Source: JAABQT01 sp041488375
GTDB lineage: Bacteria > Pseudomonadota > Gammaproteobacteria > Burkholderiales > SG8-39
Direction of reading: 5' to 3'
NCBI GenBank assembly: GCA_041488375.1
Contig: JBGPPD010000104.1
Span: 1 to 9,749 of the forward strand
Length of the DNA: 9,749 nt
The stretch's first letter is position 1. Each line of letters opens with the position of its first letter. The position numbers and the translations under genes are program-made. The notes beneath the pieces are model-generated. The model was not told where the DNA came from, searched no databases, and saw only the letters and a program-made list of their open reading frames with translations. Below, piece by piece: positions 1 to 5,522 of this stretch.

Positions 1-2049
1 AAAATTCGCAAGCCGCAGCTCCGCGTTGAGCGCCGCATCGCCGTGCATCTCCCCTTCGATCTCGAGGTCCGGTGCGAGGGACCTGATGAGCTCCAGCGCC
101 TCGCGCATCTTGCGCGCGGAAGGGGCATCGCTGGTGCCGAAGTTGGAGTGAGACAGCAGGGCCGCCCTGGGGATCACCCCGAAACGGCGGATCGCCGTCG
201 CGGCCAGGGCGGTCATCTCGGCGAGCTGCTCGGCCGTGGGGTCGAGATTGACGTAAGTGTCGCAGATGAAGACCGTGCGCTTGGGCAGCATGAGTGCGTT
301 CATCGCGTAGAAATGCTGCACGCCGGGTCGCAAACCGATCACCTGGCCGATGTCCTGCAGATGCTGCCCATAGGTGCCGACGATGCCGCAGACCATTCCG
401 TCGGCCTCGCCGCGGTGCATCATCATCGCCCCGATCAGGGTATGGTGCCGGCGCATCTCCATCTGGGCGTACTGCTGGGAGACCCCCTGCCGCTCGGTCA
501 AGCGGTGATATTCGGTCCAGTACTCGCGGTAGCGCGGATCCGATTCGGGGTTCACGAGCTCGAAGTCCGCGCCGGGCCTGATGCGCAAGCCGTTGCGCTC
601 GATGCGCCGCTCGACCACGCCGGGTCTGCCGATCAGGATGAGCCGCGAGAGTCCTTCGTCGACCACCACCTGGGCGGCGCGCAGCATGCGCTCGTCCTCT
701 CCCTCGGAAAGCACGATGCGGCGTCGCGGGCCTTCCTTCGCCCCGCTGAACATCGGCTTCATGATCAGGCCCGAGTGGTAGACGAACTGCAGCAGCTGGT
801 TGTTGTACGCCTCGAAATCGGCGATCGGGCGGGTGGCGACGCCGGAGTCCATCGCGGCCCGCGCGACGGCCGGCGCAATTTTCACGATCAGGCGCGGATC
901 GAAGGGCCTCGGGATCAGGTAATCGGGCCCGAAGCGAAGGCTCTGTTCCCCGTAGGCGGCTGCCACGATCTCCGACTGCTCCGCGGTGGCCAGGTCGGCG
1001 ATCGCGCGGACGGCGGCGAGTTTCATCGATTCGTTGATGGTGGTCGCCCCTACGTCGAGAGCACCCCGAAAGATGAACGGAAAACACAGGACATTGTTCA
1101 CCTGGTTCGGGAAGTCCGACCGCCCCGTTGCCACCACCGCGTCGGGGCGCACGCGCCTTGCGACATCGGGCAGGATCTCCGGCTCCGGATTGGCGAGCGC
1201 AAGGATCAGCGGCTTCGCGGCCATCTTCGCGACCATGGCCTCCTTGAGGACTCCTCCCGCGGAGAGGCCGAGGAAGACGTCCGCCTCGGGAATGATTTCC
1301 CCGAGAGTTCGCGCCTTCGTCTGCCTCGCGTAGCGCGCCTTGTTCGGGTCCATTTCCTCCTGGCGACCGGCGTAGACCACGCCCTTGATATCCGCGACCC
1401 AGATGTTTTCCGCCCTCAGACCGAGACTCACGAGCAGATCGAGGCATGCCAGCGCCGCTGCGCCGGCGCCCGAGCAGACGAGCTTCACTTCGGCGATGTT
1501 CTTGTCCACGACGCGCAGCCCGTTCAGCACGGCGGCGCCGACGATGATCGCCGTGCCGTGTTGGTCGTCATGAAAGACCGGGATCTTCATGCGCTCGCGC
1601 AGCTTCCTCTCGACGAGAAAGCACTCGGGTGCCTTGATGTCCTCCAGATTGATGCCGCCGAAAGTGGGCTCGAGGGCCGCTATGATCTCGACCAGTTTGT
1701 CCGGATCGCGCTCGTCGACCTCGATATCGAAGCAATCGATACCCGCGAACTTCTTGAACAGCACCGCCTTGCCTTCCATCACCGGCTTGGCGGCGAGCGG
1801 CCCGATCGCGCCCAGGCCGAGCACCGCGGTGCCGTTGGTGATCACCGCGATCAGGTTGGCGCGCGAGGTGAGCTCCATGGCCTGCGCCGGGTCGCGCGCG
1901 ATCTCCTCGCAGGCCGCCGCCACGCCGGGCGAATAGGCAAGGCCCAGGTCGCGCTGGTTGGTGAGCTGCTTGGTGGGGAGGATCGAGATCTTGCCGGGGC
2001 GCGGCAGGCGGTGATACTCGAGTGCGTTCTGCTTGAGCTGCTCGTCCAC
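1..2049 (-). CDS. maeB: NADP-dependent malic enzyme with phosphotransacetylase-like domain (C-terminus cut by window edge)
   Basis: Oxidative decarboxylation of malate to pyruvate with reduction of NADP, in the cytoplasm, supplying NADPH and pyruvate. The translation follows E. coli MaeB closely from the first residues. A malic N-terminal domain (about 1-160) has Lys94 in MEGKAVLFKKF, Glu136-Asp137 in NLEDI and Asp161-Asp162 in FHDDQHGT. A nucleotide-binding domain follows (about 163-400) with SGAGAAA at 193-199. From about 428 begins a phosphotransacetylase-like domain (IVLSEGEDER, EYWTEY, CDTYVN, LLSHSNFG, EGEMHGDAAL). In this family that domain is regulatory and usually lacks transacetylase activity; this is family knowledge, not seen here. 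The start is GTG at 2049, chosen because AGGAGG lies 6 nt upstream (2056-2061) and the N-terminus MDEQLKQNAL matches the family. 683 codons are present; E. coli MaeB has 759, so roughly 75 residues are missing beyond position 1. The frame is intact. It is transcribed divergently from the aminotransferase. Confidence 0.96.
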   Translation of the reverse strand, partial: MDEQLKQNALEYHRLPRPGKISILPTKQLTNQRDLGLAYSPGVAAACEEIARDPAQAMELTSRANLIAVITNGTAVLGLGAIGPLAAKPVMEGKAVLFKKFAGIDCFDIEVDERDPDKLVEIIAALEPTFGGINLEDIKAPECFLVERKLRERMKIPVFHDDQHGTAIIVGAAVLNGLRVVDKNIAEVKLVCSGAGAAALACLDLLVSLGLRAENIWVADIKGVVYAGRQEEMDPNKARYARQTKARTLGEIIPEADVFLGLSAGGVLKEAMVAKMAAKPLILALANPEPEILPDVARRVRPDAVVATGRSDFPNQVNNVLCFPFIFRGALDVGATTINESMKLAAVRAIADLATAEQSEIVAAAYGEQSLRFGPDYLIPRPFDPRLIVKIAPAVARAAMDSGVATRPIADFEAYNNQLLQFVYHSGLIMKPMFSGAKEGPRRRIVLSEGEDERMLRAAQVVVDEGLSRLILIGRPGVVERRIERNGLRIRPGADFELVNPESDPRYREYWTEYHRLTERQGVSQQYAQMEMRRHHTLIGAMMMHRGEADGMVCGIVGTYGQHLQDIGQVIGLRPGVQHFYAMNALMLPKRTVFICDTYVNLDPTAEQLAEMTALAATAIRRFGVIPRAALLSHSNFGTSDAPSARKMREALELIRSLAPDLEIEGEMHGDAALNAELRLANF

Positions 2050-2076
2050 CGCTCGCCTCCTGGTCCCCGGGGAAAA

Positions 2077-2085
2077 ATTATAGCA
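2077..2085 (-). promoter_or_regulatory. Extended -10 element, probable maeB promoter
   Basis: Read on the minus strand this is TGCTATAAT, a perfect -10 hexamer with the TG extension, 28 nt upstream of the maeB GTG. The -35 position 17 nt upstream reads AACGGA, which is poor, as is often tolerated with an extended -10. The predicted start is near 2070, giving a leader of about 20 nt that contains the AGGAGG ribosome site. Confidence 0.5.
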
Positions 2086-2094
2086 ACCTGTTCG

Positions 2095-2100
2095 TATAAT
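2095..2100 (+). promoter_or_regulatory. -10 hexamer TATAAT, possible aminotransferase promoter
   Basis: A consensus TATAAT on the plus strand lies 24 nt before the aminotransferase ATG. No convincing -35 is found 16-18 nt upstream (the region is A-rich, GAAAAA). If used, transcription would begin near 2107 and leave only about 18 nt of leader. The site lies inside the spacer region of the minus-strand maeB promoter, so polymerase at one would be expected to exclude polymerase at the other. Confidence 0.35.
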
Positions 2101-2124
2101 CCGTTGCACCATCCTGCGACCGAC

Positions 2125-3312
2125 ATGACCCTGCAGAGCCTGCCACGCATTCTAGCGGCGCGCCGCGTCGCGCAGATCGAAGCCTTCCAGGTGATGGACG
2201 TGCTCGCGCGCGCGCAGGCGCTCGAGGCTGCGGGCCGCCGCGTGATCCACATGGAGATCGGCGAGCCGGATTTCACCGCGCCCGACACCGTGGTGGAGGC
2301 CGGCGTGCGCGCGCTGCGCGGCGGCCTGACCGCCTACACCGCGACGCTCGGCCTGTCGGCGCTGCGCGAAGCGATCGCCGCTTGGACCGAGCAGCAGTTC
2401 GGCCGGCCGCTGGATGCCGCGCGCGTCGCCGTCACGCCGGGCGCCTCGGGCGGGCTGCAGCTCGCCTTGGCGATGTACGTGGATCCGGGCGATGAGATCC
2501 TGGTGCCGGACCCGGGCTATCCGGGATACCGGCACTTCGTGCGCGCCTTCGAGGGCGTGGCGCGCCCGCTGGCGGTGTCGGCGCCGACGGCGTTCCAGCC
2601 GACACTCGAACTGGTGCGCGCGGCCTGGGGCCCGCGTACCAGGGGCCTGGTGCTCGGCTCGCCGTCCAATCCCACCGGCACGCTGGTGGCGCGCGCGGAG
2701 CTGGAGCGGATCGCGCGCTTCCTCGCCGAGCGCGGCGGCGTGCTGATCGTCGATGAGATCTACCAGGGCCTGGTGTACGGCGAGCCGCCGGCGAGCGCGC
2801 TCGGCCTGCCGGGCGAGGTGGTGCTGGTCAACAGCTTCTCCAAGTACTTCTGCATGACCGGCTGGCGCCTGGGCTGGGTGGTGCTGCCCGCGCCGCGGTT
2901 GCGCGACTTCGAGAAACTGGCGCAGCACTTCTATATCTGCGCGCCGAGCGCCGCGCAGCACGCCGCCCTCGCCGCGTTCGAGCCGGCGACGCTGCAGGTG
3001 CTGGAGGGGCGGCGCCTGGAGTTCCAGCGGCGGCGCGACTTCCTGCTGACGGCCCTGGAGCGTACGCGCCTGGCGGTGCCGGCGCGCCCGTCAGGCGCGT
3101 TCTACGTCTATGCGGATTGCGCGGCCTACGGCGGCGACGCGAAGCGCTTCGCCCTCGAGATGCTCGAGCAGGCCGGCGTGGCGGCAACGCCGGGCCTGGA
3201 CTTCGGCGCCAACGGCACGCGGCAGTGCCTGCGCTTCGCCTACACGCGCAGCATGGGCGAACTCGAGGAAGCCGCGGCGCGCATCGCCGGGTTCTGCGCC
3301 TCCCGGCGCTAG
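2125..3312 (+). CDS. Class I/II PLP-dependent aminotransferase
   Basis: Cytoplasmic pyridoxal-phosphate aminotransferase of fold type I, in the AspB/aromatic-type aminotransferase group, 395 residues (normal length). Visible landmarks: IEAFQVMDVLARA near the N-terminus (19-30), GEPDF 46-50, GASGG 106-110 (phosphate-binding turn), SNPTG 181-185 with cofactor-contacting Asn182, VDEIY with Asp210 and Tyr213, SFSKYF with Schiff-base Lys240, WRLGW with Arg248, and LRFAY with substrate-carboxylate Arg370. All expected catalytic residues are present. The amino donor (Asp, Ala, aromatic or branched-chain) cannot be read from sequence. The ATG at 2125 gives the family N-terminus; the frame stays open for 2 kb upstream only as antisense to maeB. 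There is no clear Shine-Dalgarno before this ATG. The gene is divergent from maeB and convergent with the DUF4864 gene, with overlapping stop codons. No neighbouring pathway gene indicates the substrate. Confidence 0.93.
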   Translation: MTLQSLPRILAARRVAQIEAFQVMDVLARAQALEAAGRRVIHMEIGEPDFTAPDTVVEAGVRALRGGLTAYTATLGLSALREAIAAWTEQQFGRPLDAARVAVTPGASGGLQLALAMYVDPGDEILVPDPGYPGYRHFVRAFEGVARPLAVSAPTAFQPTLELVRAAWGPRTRGLVLGSPSNPTGTLVARAELERIARFLAERGGVLIVDEIYQGLVYGEPPASALGLPGEVVLVNSFSKYFCMTGWRLGWVVLPAPRLRDFEKLAQHFYICAPSAAQHAALAAFEPATLQVLEGRRLEFQRRRDFLLTALERTRLAVPARPSGAFYVYADCAAYGGDAKRFALEMLEQAGVAATPGLDFGANGTRQCLRFAYTRSMGELEEAAARIAGFCASRR

Positions 3313-3749
3313 GTCGAGACCGCAGACCCTGGCACCAGCTGGCAGCCGGCGACGCGCCACGCGCCGGCCTCGCGTCGCATGGTGTAGAGCGCCACCCACA
3401 CCCGGCCGGCGTGGTCGCTCAACTGCACGGGGAAGATCACGGTGCCTTCCTCGACCACCGGCCTGAGGAAGGCGCGCGAGGCGGGCCGGTACACCACCGC
3501 GTACTGCTCGCGCACCATGCGCACGAAGCTTGCCGCGTTGACGAAGCGCTCGCGGATCCCGGGCGACGCCAGCGAGAACGCCCCTTCTTCGTCGTCGCGG
3601 GAAAAGGCTTCCAGTTGCGCGTCGATCACCCGGCGCATCGCCCGTACTTCGTCGCCGTCGAGCGTCTGCGCCGGCGCAGCGCAGGCCACGGCCAGGAGCA
3701 GCGCGCCCAGCAGGACGCGTGGAGGGGACGCGGCGGATAGGAGAATCAT
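3309..3749 (-). CDS. Secreted DUF4864 domain-containing protein
   Basis: 146 residues. The N-terminus is a plausible Sec signal peptide: short n-region with Arg11, hydrophobic core VLLGALLLAVACA at 12-24, and likely cleavage after APA (25-27). The mature part matches the DUF4864 pattern: a helix with MRRVIDAQLEAFSRDD (38-53), AFSLASPGIRERF (57-69), MVREQYAVVYRP (78-89), then strands ending in WRVAGCQLVP (131-140). DUF4864 proteins are small periplasmic or exported proteins of unknown function; the overall layout suggests an NTF2-like fold, which is inference. The start is ATG at 3749, because GGAGG (3755-3759) lies about 5 nt upstream and this gives a clean signal peptide. A GTG at 3773 in the same frame has no ribosome site. 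It is 36 bp downstream of the transglycosylase gene on the same strand, so probably co-transcribed. The stop overlaps that of the convergent aminotransferase. Confidence 0.85.
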   Translation of the reverse strand: MILLSAASPPRVLLGALLLAVACAAPAQTLDGDEVRAMRRVIDAQLEAFSRDDEEGAFSLASPGIRERFVNAASFVRMVREQYAVVYRPASRAFLRPVVEEGTVIFPVQLSDHAGRVWVALYTMRREAGAWRVAGCQLVPGSAVST

Positions 3750-3751
3750 GC

Positions 3752-3771
3752 GGGCCTCCGGTCGGAGGCCC
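3752..3771 (-). promoter_or_regulatory. Perfect hairpin sequestering the DUF4864 ribosome-binding site
   Basis: GGGCCTCC and GGAGGCCC are perfect 8-bp arms around a 4-nt loop, in the 36-bp gap between the transglycosylase stop and the DUF4864 ATG. On the minus-strand transcript the downstream arm contains the GGAGG Shine-Dalgarno, so folding would hide it. No T-tract follows on either strand, so an ordinary intrinsic terminator is less likely. A ribosome finishing the upstream gene stops about 15 nt before the hairpin, so partial translational coupling is plausible. Confidence 0.55.
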
Positions 3772-3785
3772 ACTCTAGCAGGCTC

Positions 3786-4457
3786 TCAGGCCTGGCGGCG
3801 AGCCCGGGTCAGCACCTGCAGCAGGCGGGCCTTCTCCGCCAGCACCTTGCCCGAATACTGCGAGGTGGGCTCGTCGAACGCGCCGGCGTACATCTGCAGG
3901 GCGGTCTCGGTCTCGCCGAAACGGCGCAGGTATTCCCGCAGGATGCGCGTGCCGACCAGGATATTGACGTCGGGGTCGAGCAGCGCCTGCTCGCCGCCGT
4001 GCTCGAGCAACTTGTCGTGGTGGTACCGCGGGATCACCTGCATCAGGCCCTTGGCGCCCATGGAGCTCTCCGCCACCGGGTTGTAGCGCGACTCCACCGC
4101 CATCACCGCCAGGATCAGCAGGGGGTCCACCGAGAACTCGCGCCCCGCGCGATAGGCAGTCGACACAAAGCCGGCTGTCGCCTCTTCGGACACACGGTAG
4201 CGGCGCGCGATGAATTCGGTGACCGCGCGCTGCTCGCGCTCCTGGACCGACTCGCCGGCGGCAGCCTGGATCGGGCCAGCGGCCGACACTGCGCCCGCCG
4301 CCGCCTCGGCGGTTTGTACCAGCGCCGCCGCCTGGCTGAGCAGCGCATCGCGCGGCGCGGGCATTGCGAACCCCAGCACGGCGGCCAGCCCGACCACGGA
4401 CAGCATGCCGCGCGCCAGCGAAAACAGCCGGTTCAGATTCTGGATTCCTTGCATCAT
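3786..4457 (-). CDS. SLT-type lytic transglycosylase, membrane-anchored
   Basis: Cleaves the MurNAc-GlcNAc bond of peptidoglycan non-hydrolytically, leaving 1,6-anhydroMurNAc, in the periplasm. 223 residues. An N-terminal hydrophobic segment (about 18-32, MLSVVGLAAVLGFAM) serves as signal anchor or signal peptide. An Ala-rich linker (38-70) follows, then the SLT domain from about 77. Motifs: ESRYNP 122-127 with catalytic Glu122, GAKGLMQVIP 134-143, NILVGTRIL 165-173 and YAGAFDEP 190-197 where many family members have YNAG. ATG at 4457 was chosen (a second ATG follows directly at 4454); AAGGGGG at 4461-4467 lies 3 or 6 nt upstream respectively. The longer frame opening at 4610 is excluded because its ATG falls inside the -10 box of the predicted promoter. 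It is first gene of a likely two-gene unit with the DUF4864 gene. Which named transglycosylase it equals is not clear. Confidence 0.93.
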   Translation of the reverse strand: MMQGIQNLNRLFSLARGMLSVVGLAAVLGFAMPAPRDALLSQAAALVQTAEAAAGAVSAAGPIQAAAGESVQEREQRAVTEFIARRYRVSEEATAGFVSTAYRAGREFSVDPLLILAVMAVESRYNPVAESSMGAKGLMQVIPRYHHDKLLEHGGEQALLDPDVNILVGTRILREYLRRFGETETALQMYAGAFDEPTSQYSGKVLAEKARLLQVLTRARRQA

Positions 4458-4599
4458 GGTCCCCCTTGCGATGGGCGCCTGCCGCCGGCCGTTGTCCCGG
4501 CTCCGCCGGGTCGACGGAATCAATCTGGGGACAGTTCGGGAAGCTGCGGGCCGTCGGGAGTCGGGGCCCGCATCCTGCTGGAATTGCTGCGGCGCAACG
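4458..4599 (-). other. Transglycosylase 5' leader, about 142 nt, with hairpin and possible 17-codon ORF
   Basis: If transcription starts near 4599 as the promoter predicts, the transglycosylase mRNA has a long leader. It contains a hairpin with 6-bp GC arms (CCCGGC / GCCGGG, loop 3 nt, 4496-4510) located 38 nt before the start codon. Upstream of that is a short frame, ATG at 4573 to TGA at 4520, encoding 17 residues rich in proline. Its AGG lies too close to the ATG to be a good ribosome site, so translation is doubtful. No known riboswitch class was recognised. Confidence 0.3.
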
Positions 4600-4605
4600 G
4601 TCGGC

Positions 4606-4635
4606 ATCATAGGTCAAATTCCACAATTATGTCAA
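4606..4635 (-). promoter_or_regulatory. Sigma70-type promoter of the transglycosylase gene
   Basis: On the minus strand there is a consensus -35 TTGACA (4630-4635), an 18-nt spacer, and a -10 TATGAT (4606-4611, five of six matches). The predicted start is near 4599. The local sequence is AT-rich in an otherwise GC-rich window, which supports a real promoter. An inverted repeat ATGTCA-N8-TGACAT (4629-4648) overlaps the -35 and could be an operator half-site pair. Confidence 0.7.
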
Positions 4636-4661
4636 CGCGTTCTGACATTTCCTGATTACCT

Positions 4662-4680
4662 GATATTGCGTCGCAATATC
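4662..4680. promoter_or_regulatory. 19-bp perfect palindrome, candidate operator
   Basis: GATATTGCGTCGCAATATC is a perfect inverted repeat of two 9-bp arms around a central T. It sits 27 bp upstream of the -35 of the transglycosylase promoter. Size and symmetry suit a dimeric helix-turn-helix regulator or a short hairpin. I cannot name the regulator. Confidence 0.4.
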
Positions 4681-4740
4681 CCCTGGTTCGACCTCGTGAA
4701 CCTGTGCGATTTCAATCGGGTCAGCCCGGTAAAATGCGGA

Positions 4741-4846
4741 CTCGAGGGAAGCACGCGGACCGGCCTCAGCCGTTGAGTAACGCCCCTTCGACGGAGGCGG
4801 TCCGCAGAGCTTCGAGGGCCTGGCGGGGGGCTTGCGCCCCCCGCCA
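4741..4846 (+). other. Structured intergenic element, candidate small RNA
   Basis: A nested fold can be drawn on the plus strand. GAAGC (4748-4752) pairs with GCTTC (4809-4813). Inside it GCGGACCG-G-CCTC (4755-4767) pairs with GAGGCGGTCCGC (4794-4805), giving 12 bp with one bulged G. The GC hairpin at 4821-4846 follows directly. A TAAAAT at 4730-4735 could be a -10, with a predicted start near 4742, but its -35 is weak. I considered SRP 4.5S RNA, 6S RNA and tRNA; none of their diagnostic motifs is present. The opposite strand would be the 3' trailer of the lysine-rich gene, so the folding may belong to either strand. Confidence 0.25.
4821..4846 (-). terminator. Strong GC hairpin downstream of the lysine-rich gene
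   Basis: TGGCGGGGGGC and GCCCCCCGCCA form a perfect 11-bp stem with a 4-nt loop, beginning 20 nt after the lysine-rich gene's stop codon. No T-tract follows on either strand, so it is not a classical intrinsic terminator. It could act as a U-less terminator or 3'-end stabiliser for the minus-strand gene. It could equally close a plus-strand small RNA. Confidence 0.5.
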
Positions 4847-4866
4847 CATTCCCGCTCAAATCCCGG

Positions 4867-5148
4867 TTACGGCCGGGATCCGGTTGGAAACGGCCACGCG
4901 GCCGCCGGATTCAGCGCGGTTCTCGCGCTGGGCATCGCGGCGGTAGACGGCGGTGCTGCTCGATCCGTCGTCATCGCTCCCGCAGTGCTGGCCTTAGGTT
5001 TAACGGGCTTTGCCTTTTTCTTGGCGGCTTTTTGCTTACGGCCCGCTGCCTTCTTCTTGGACGATTTCTTAACTACTTTCTTCTTTTTCTTTGATGATTT
5101 CTTCTTCTTCTTTTTCTTTCCGCCTTTTTTCGCTTTTTTCTTCGCCAT
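4867..5148 (-). CDS. Lysine-rich histone H1-like protein
   Basis: 93 residues. The first 52 contain 30 lysines in blocks (KKK, KK, a run of seven, a run of five) separated by Ala, Gly, Ser and Val pairs. The last 40 are Ala/Pro/Thr-rich with hardly any charge. This composition resembles the H1-like DNA-binding proteins of betaproteobacteria (Bordetella BpH1 type) and other KA-rich nucleoid proteins. Low complexity makes homology weak, so the DNA-binding role is inference. The gene is real in my view: AAGGAG (5155-5160) lies exactly 6 nt before the ATG, and the A-rich lysine tract breaks the local GC pattern. It lies 115 bp after the DUF2442 gene on the same strand, behind a probable terminator. 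I see no good promoter of its own in that gap. Runs of AAA/AAG codons could permit polymerase or ribosome slippage. Confidence 0.75.
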   Translation of the reverse strand: MAKKKAKKGGKKKKKKKSSKKKKKVVKKSSKKKAAGRKQKAAKKKAKPVKPKASTAGAMTTDRAAPPSTAAMPSARTALNPAAAWPFPTGSRP

Positions 5149-5172
5149 GACTAGCTCCTTACAGGTAGTTGG

Positions 5173-5201
5173 ACAAAAGAAGCCCGGCCATCCCTGGCCG
5201 G
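5173..5201 (-). terminator. Intrinsic terminator of the nrdAB-DUF2442 operon
   Basis: CCGGCCA and TGGCCGG form a perfect 7-bp stem with a 4-nt loop (5184-5201). On the minus strand this is followed by a T-rich run (TTCTTTT, 5175-5181). It lies 62 nt beyond the DUF2442 stop codon and 25 nt before the lysine-rich gene's ATG. Confidence 0.65.
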
Positions 5202-5204
5202 ACT

Positions 5205-5247
5205 ATTCAACCGCGGCCGGGAAACCATCCCCGTCCGCGGGTTGAAT
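5205..5247. repeat. Long imperfect inverted repeat before the terminator
   Basis: ATTCAACCGCGG (5205-5216) pairs with CCGCGGGTTGAAT (5235-5247), 12 bp with a single bulge and an 18-nt loop. It lies immediately upstream of the terminator hairpin on the minus-strand transcript, giving two tandem hairpins at the operon's 3' end. A role in terminating transcription or protecting the 3' end is inference. Confidence 0.5.
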
Positions 5248-5263
5248 TCCTTGCAACAGCCCA

Positions 5264-5512
5264 TCAGCGCGCGCCTCTCGCCGCCAAGTCCCGGTACAGG
5301 ATGTCCGGATCGAGCCGGATGCCACCTTCCCAGGTCACCGTCGCGGTTTCGGGATCGACGCTCACCTTCTCGAACTCTCTCACATCGCGCCACAGCTTGA
5401 AAGCGCCGATCTCGAGCAGGTTGCCGAGAAACACGCTGCCTTCGAGCCCGTCGTCGAATCGCAGCCACAGCTTGTAGTCTTCTTCCACCTTGCAGGCGGT
5501 CACTCGGTGCAT
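5264..5512 (-). CDS. DUF2442 domain-containing small protein
   Basis: 82 residues, intact. It matches the DUF2442 pattern: an N-terminal strand MHRVTACKVEEDYKLWLRFDDG (1-22, paraphrased by its ends Met1 and Gly22), then a VFLGNLLEIGAFKLWRD segment (27-43), F47 in VREFEKV, and TWEGGIRLDPDILY at 60-73. Function of the family is not established; elsewhere members occur beside DUF4160 proteins in putative toxin-antitoxin pairs, and no such partner is present here. The ATG at 5512 is 10 nt after the nrdB stop with GAGGA in between, so it is the third gene of the nrdAB operon. Its stop precedes the tandem hairpins and terminator. No signal peptide or membrane segment is seen, so it is probably cytoplasmic. 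A link to ribonucleotide reduction would be inference from position only. Confidence 0.88.
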   Translation of the reverse strand: MHRVTACKVEEDYKLWLRFDDGLEGSVFLGNLLEIGAFKLWRDVREFEKVSVDPETATVTWEGGIRLDPDILYRDLAARGAR

Positions 5513-5522
5513 GCGGTTCCTC

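Noticed and set aside
43..2124. Long plus-strand open frame running into the aminotransferase
   Set aside because: It is exactly antisense to maeB, whose translation matches a known family throughout. The open frame is a by-product of high GC codon use; the real aminotransferase starts at 2125.
4521..4534. CTGGGGACAG as a fragment of a dispersed REP-type repeat
   Set aside because: A single short match with no inverted partner or second copy in the window.
4458..4610. N-terminal extension of the transglycosylase to an ATG at 4610
   Set aside because: That ATG sits in the predicted -10 box, and the signal anchor is placed correctly only with the start at 4457 or 4454.
4720..4770. SRP 4.5S-like stretch (GGGTCAGCCCGG ... 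GGAAGCA)
   Set aside because: The conserved tetraloop hairpin with symmetric and asymmetric bulges cannot be formed. Only short fragments match.
4656..4859. 67-codon minus-strand frame in the intergenic region
   Set aside because: Composition is Arg/Pro/Ser-rich, it has no ribosome site, and it overlaps the GC hairpin and other structure.
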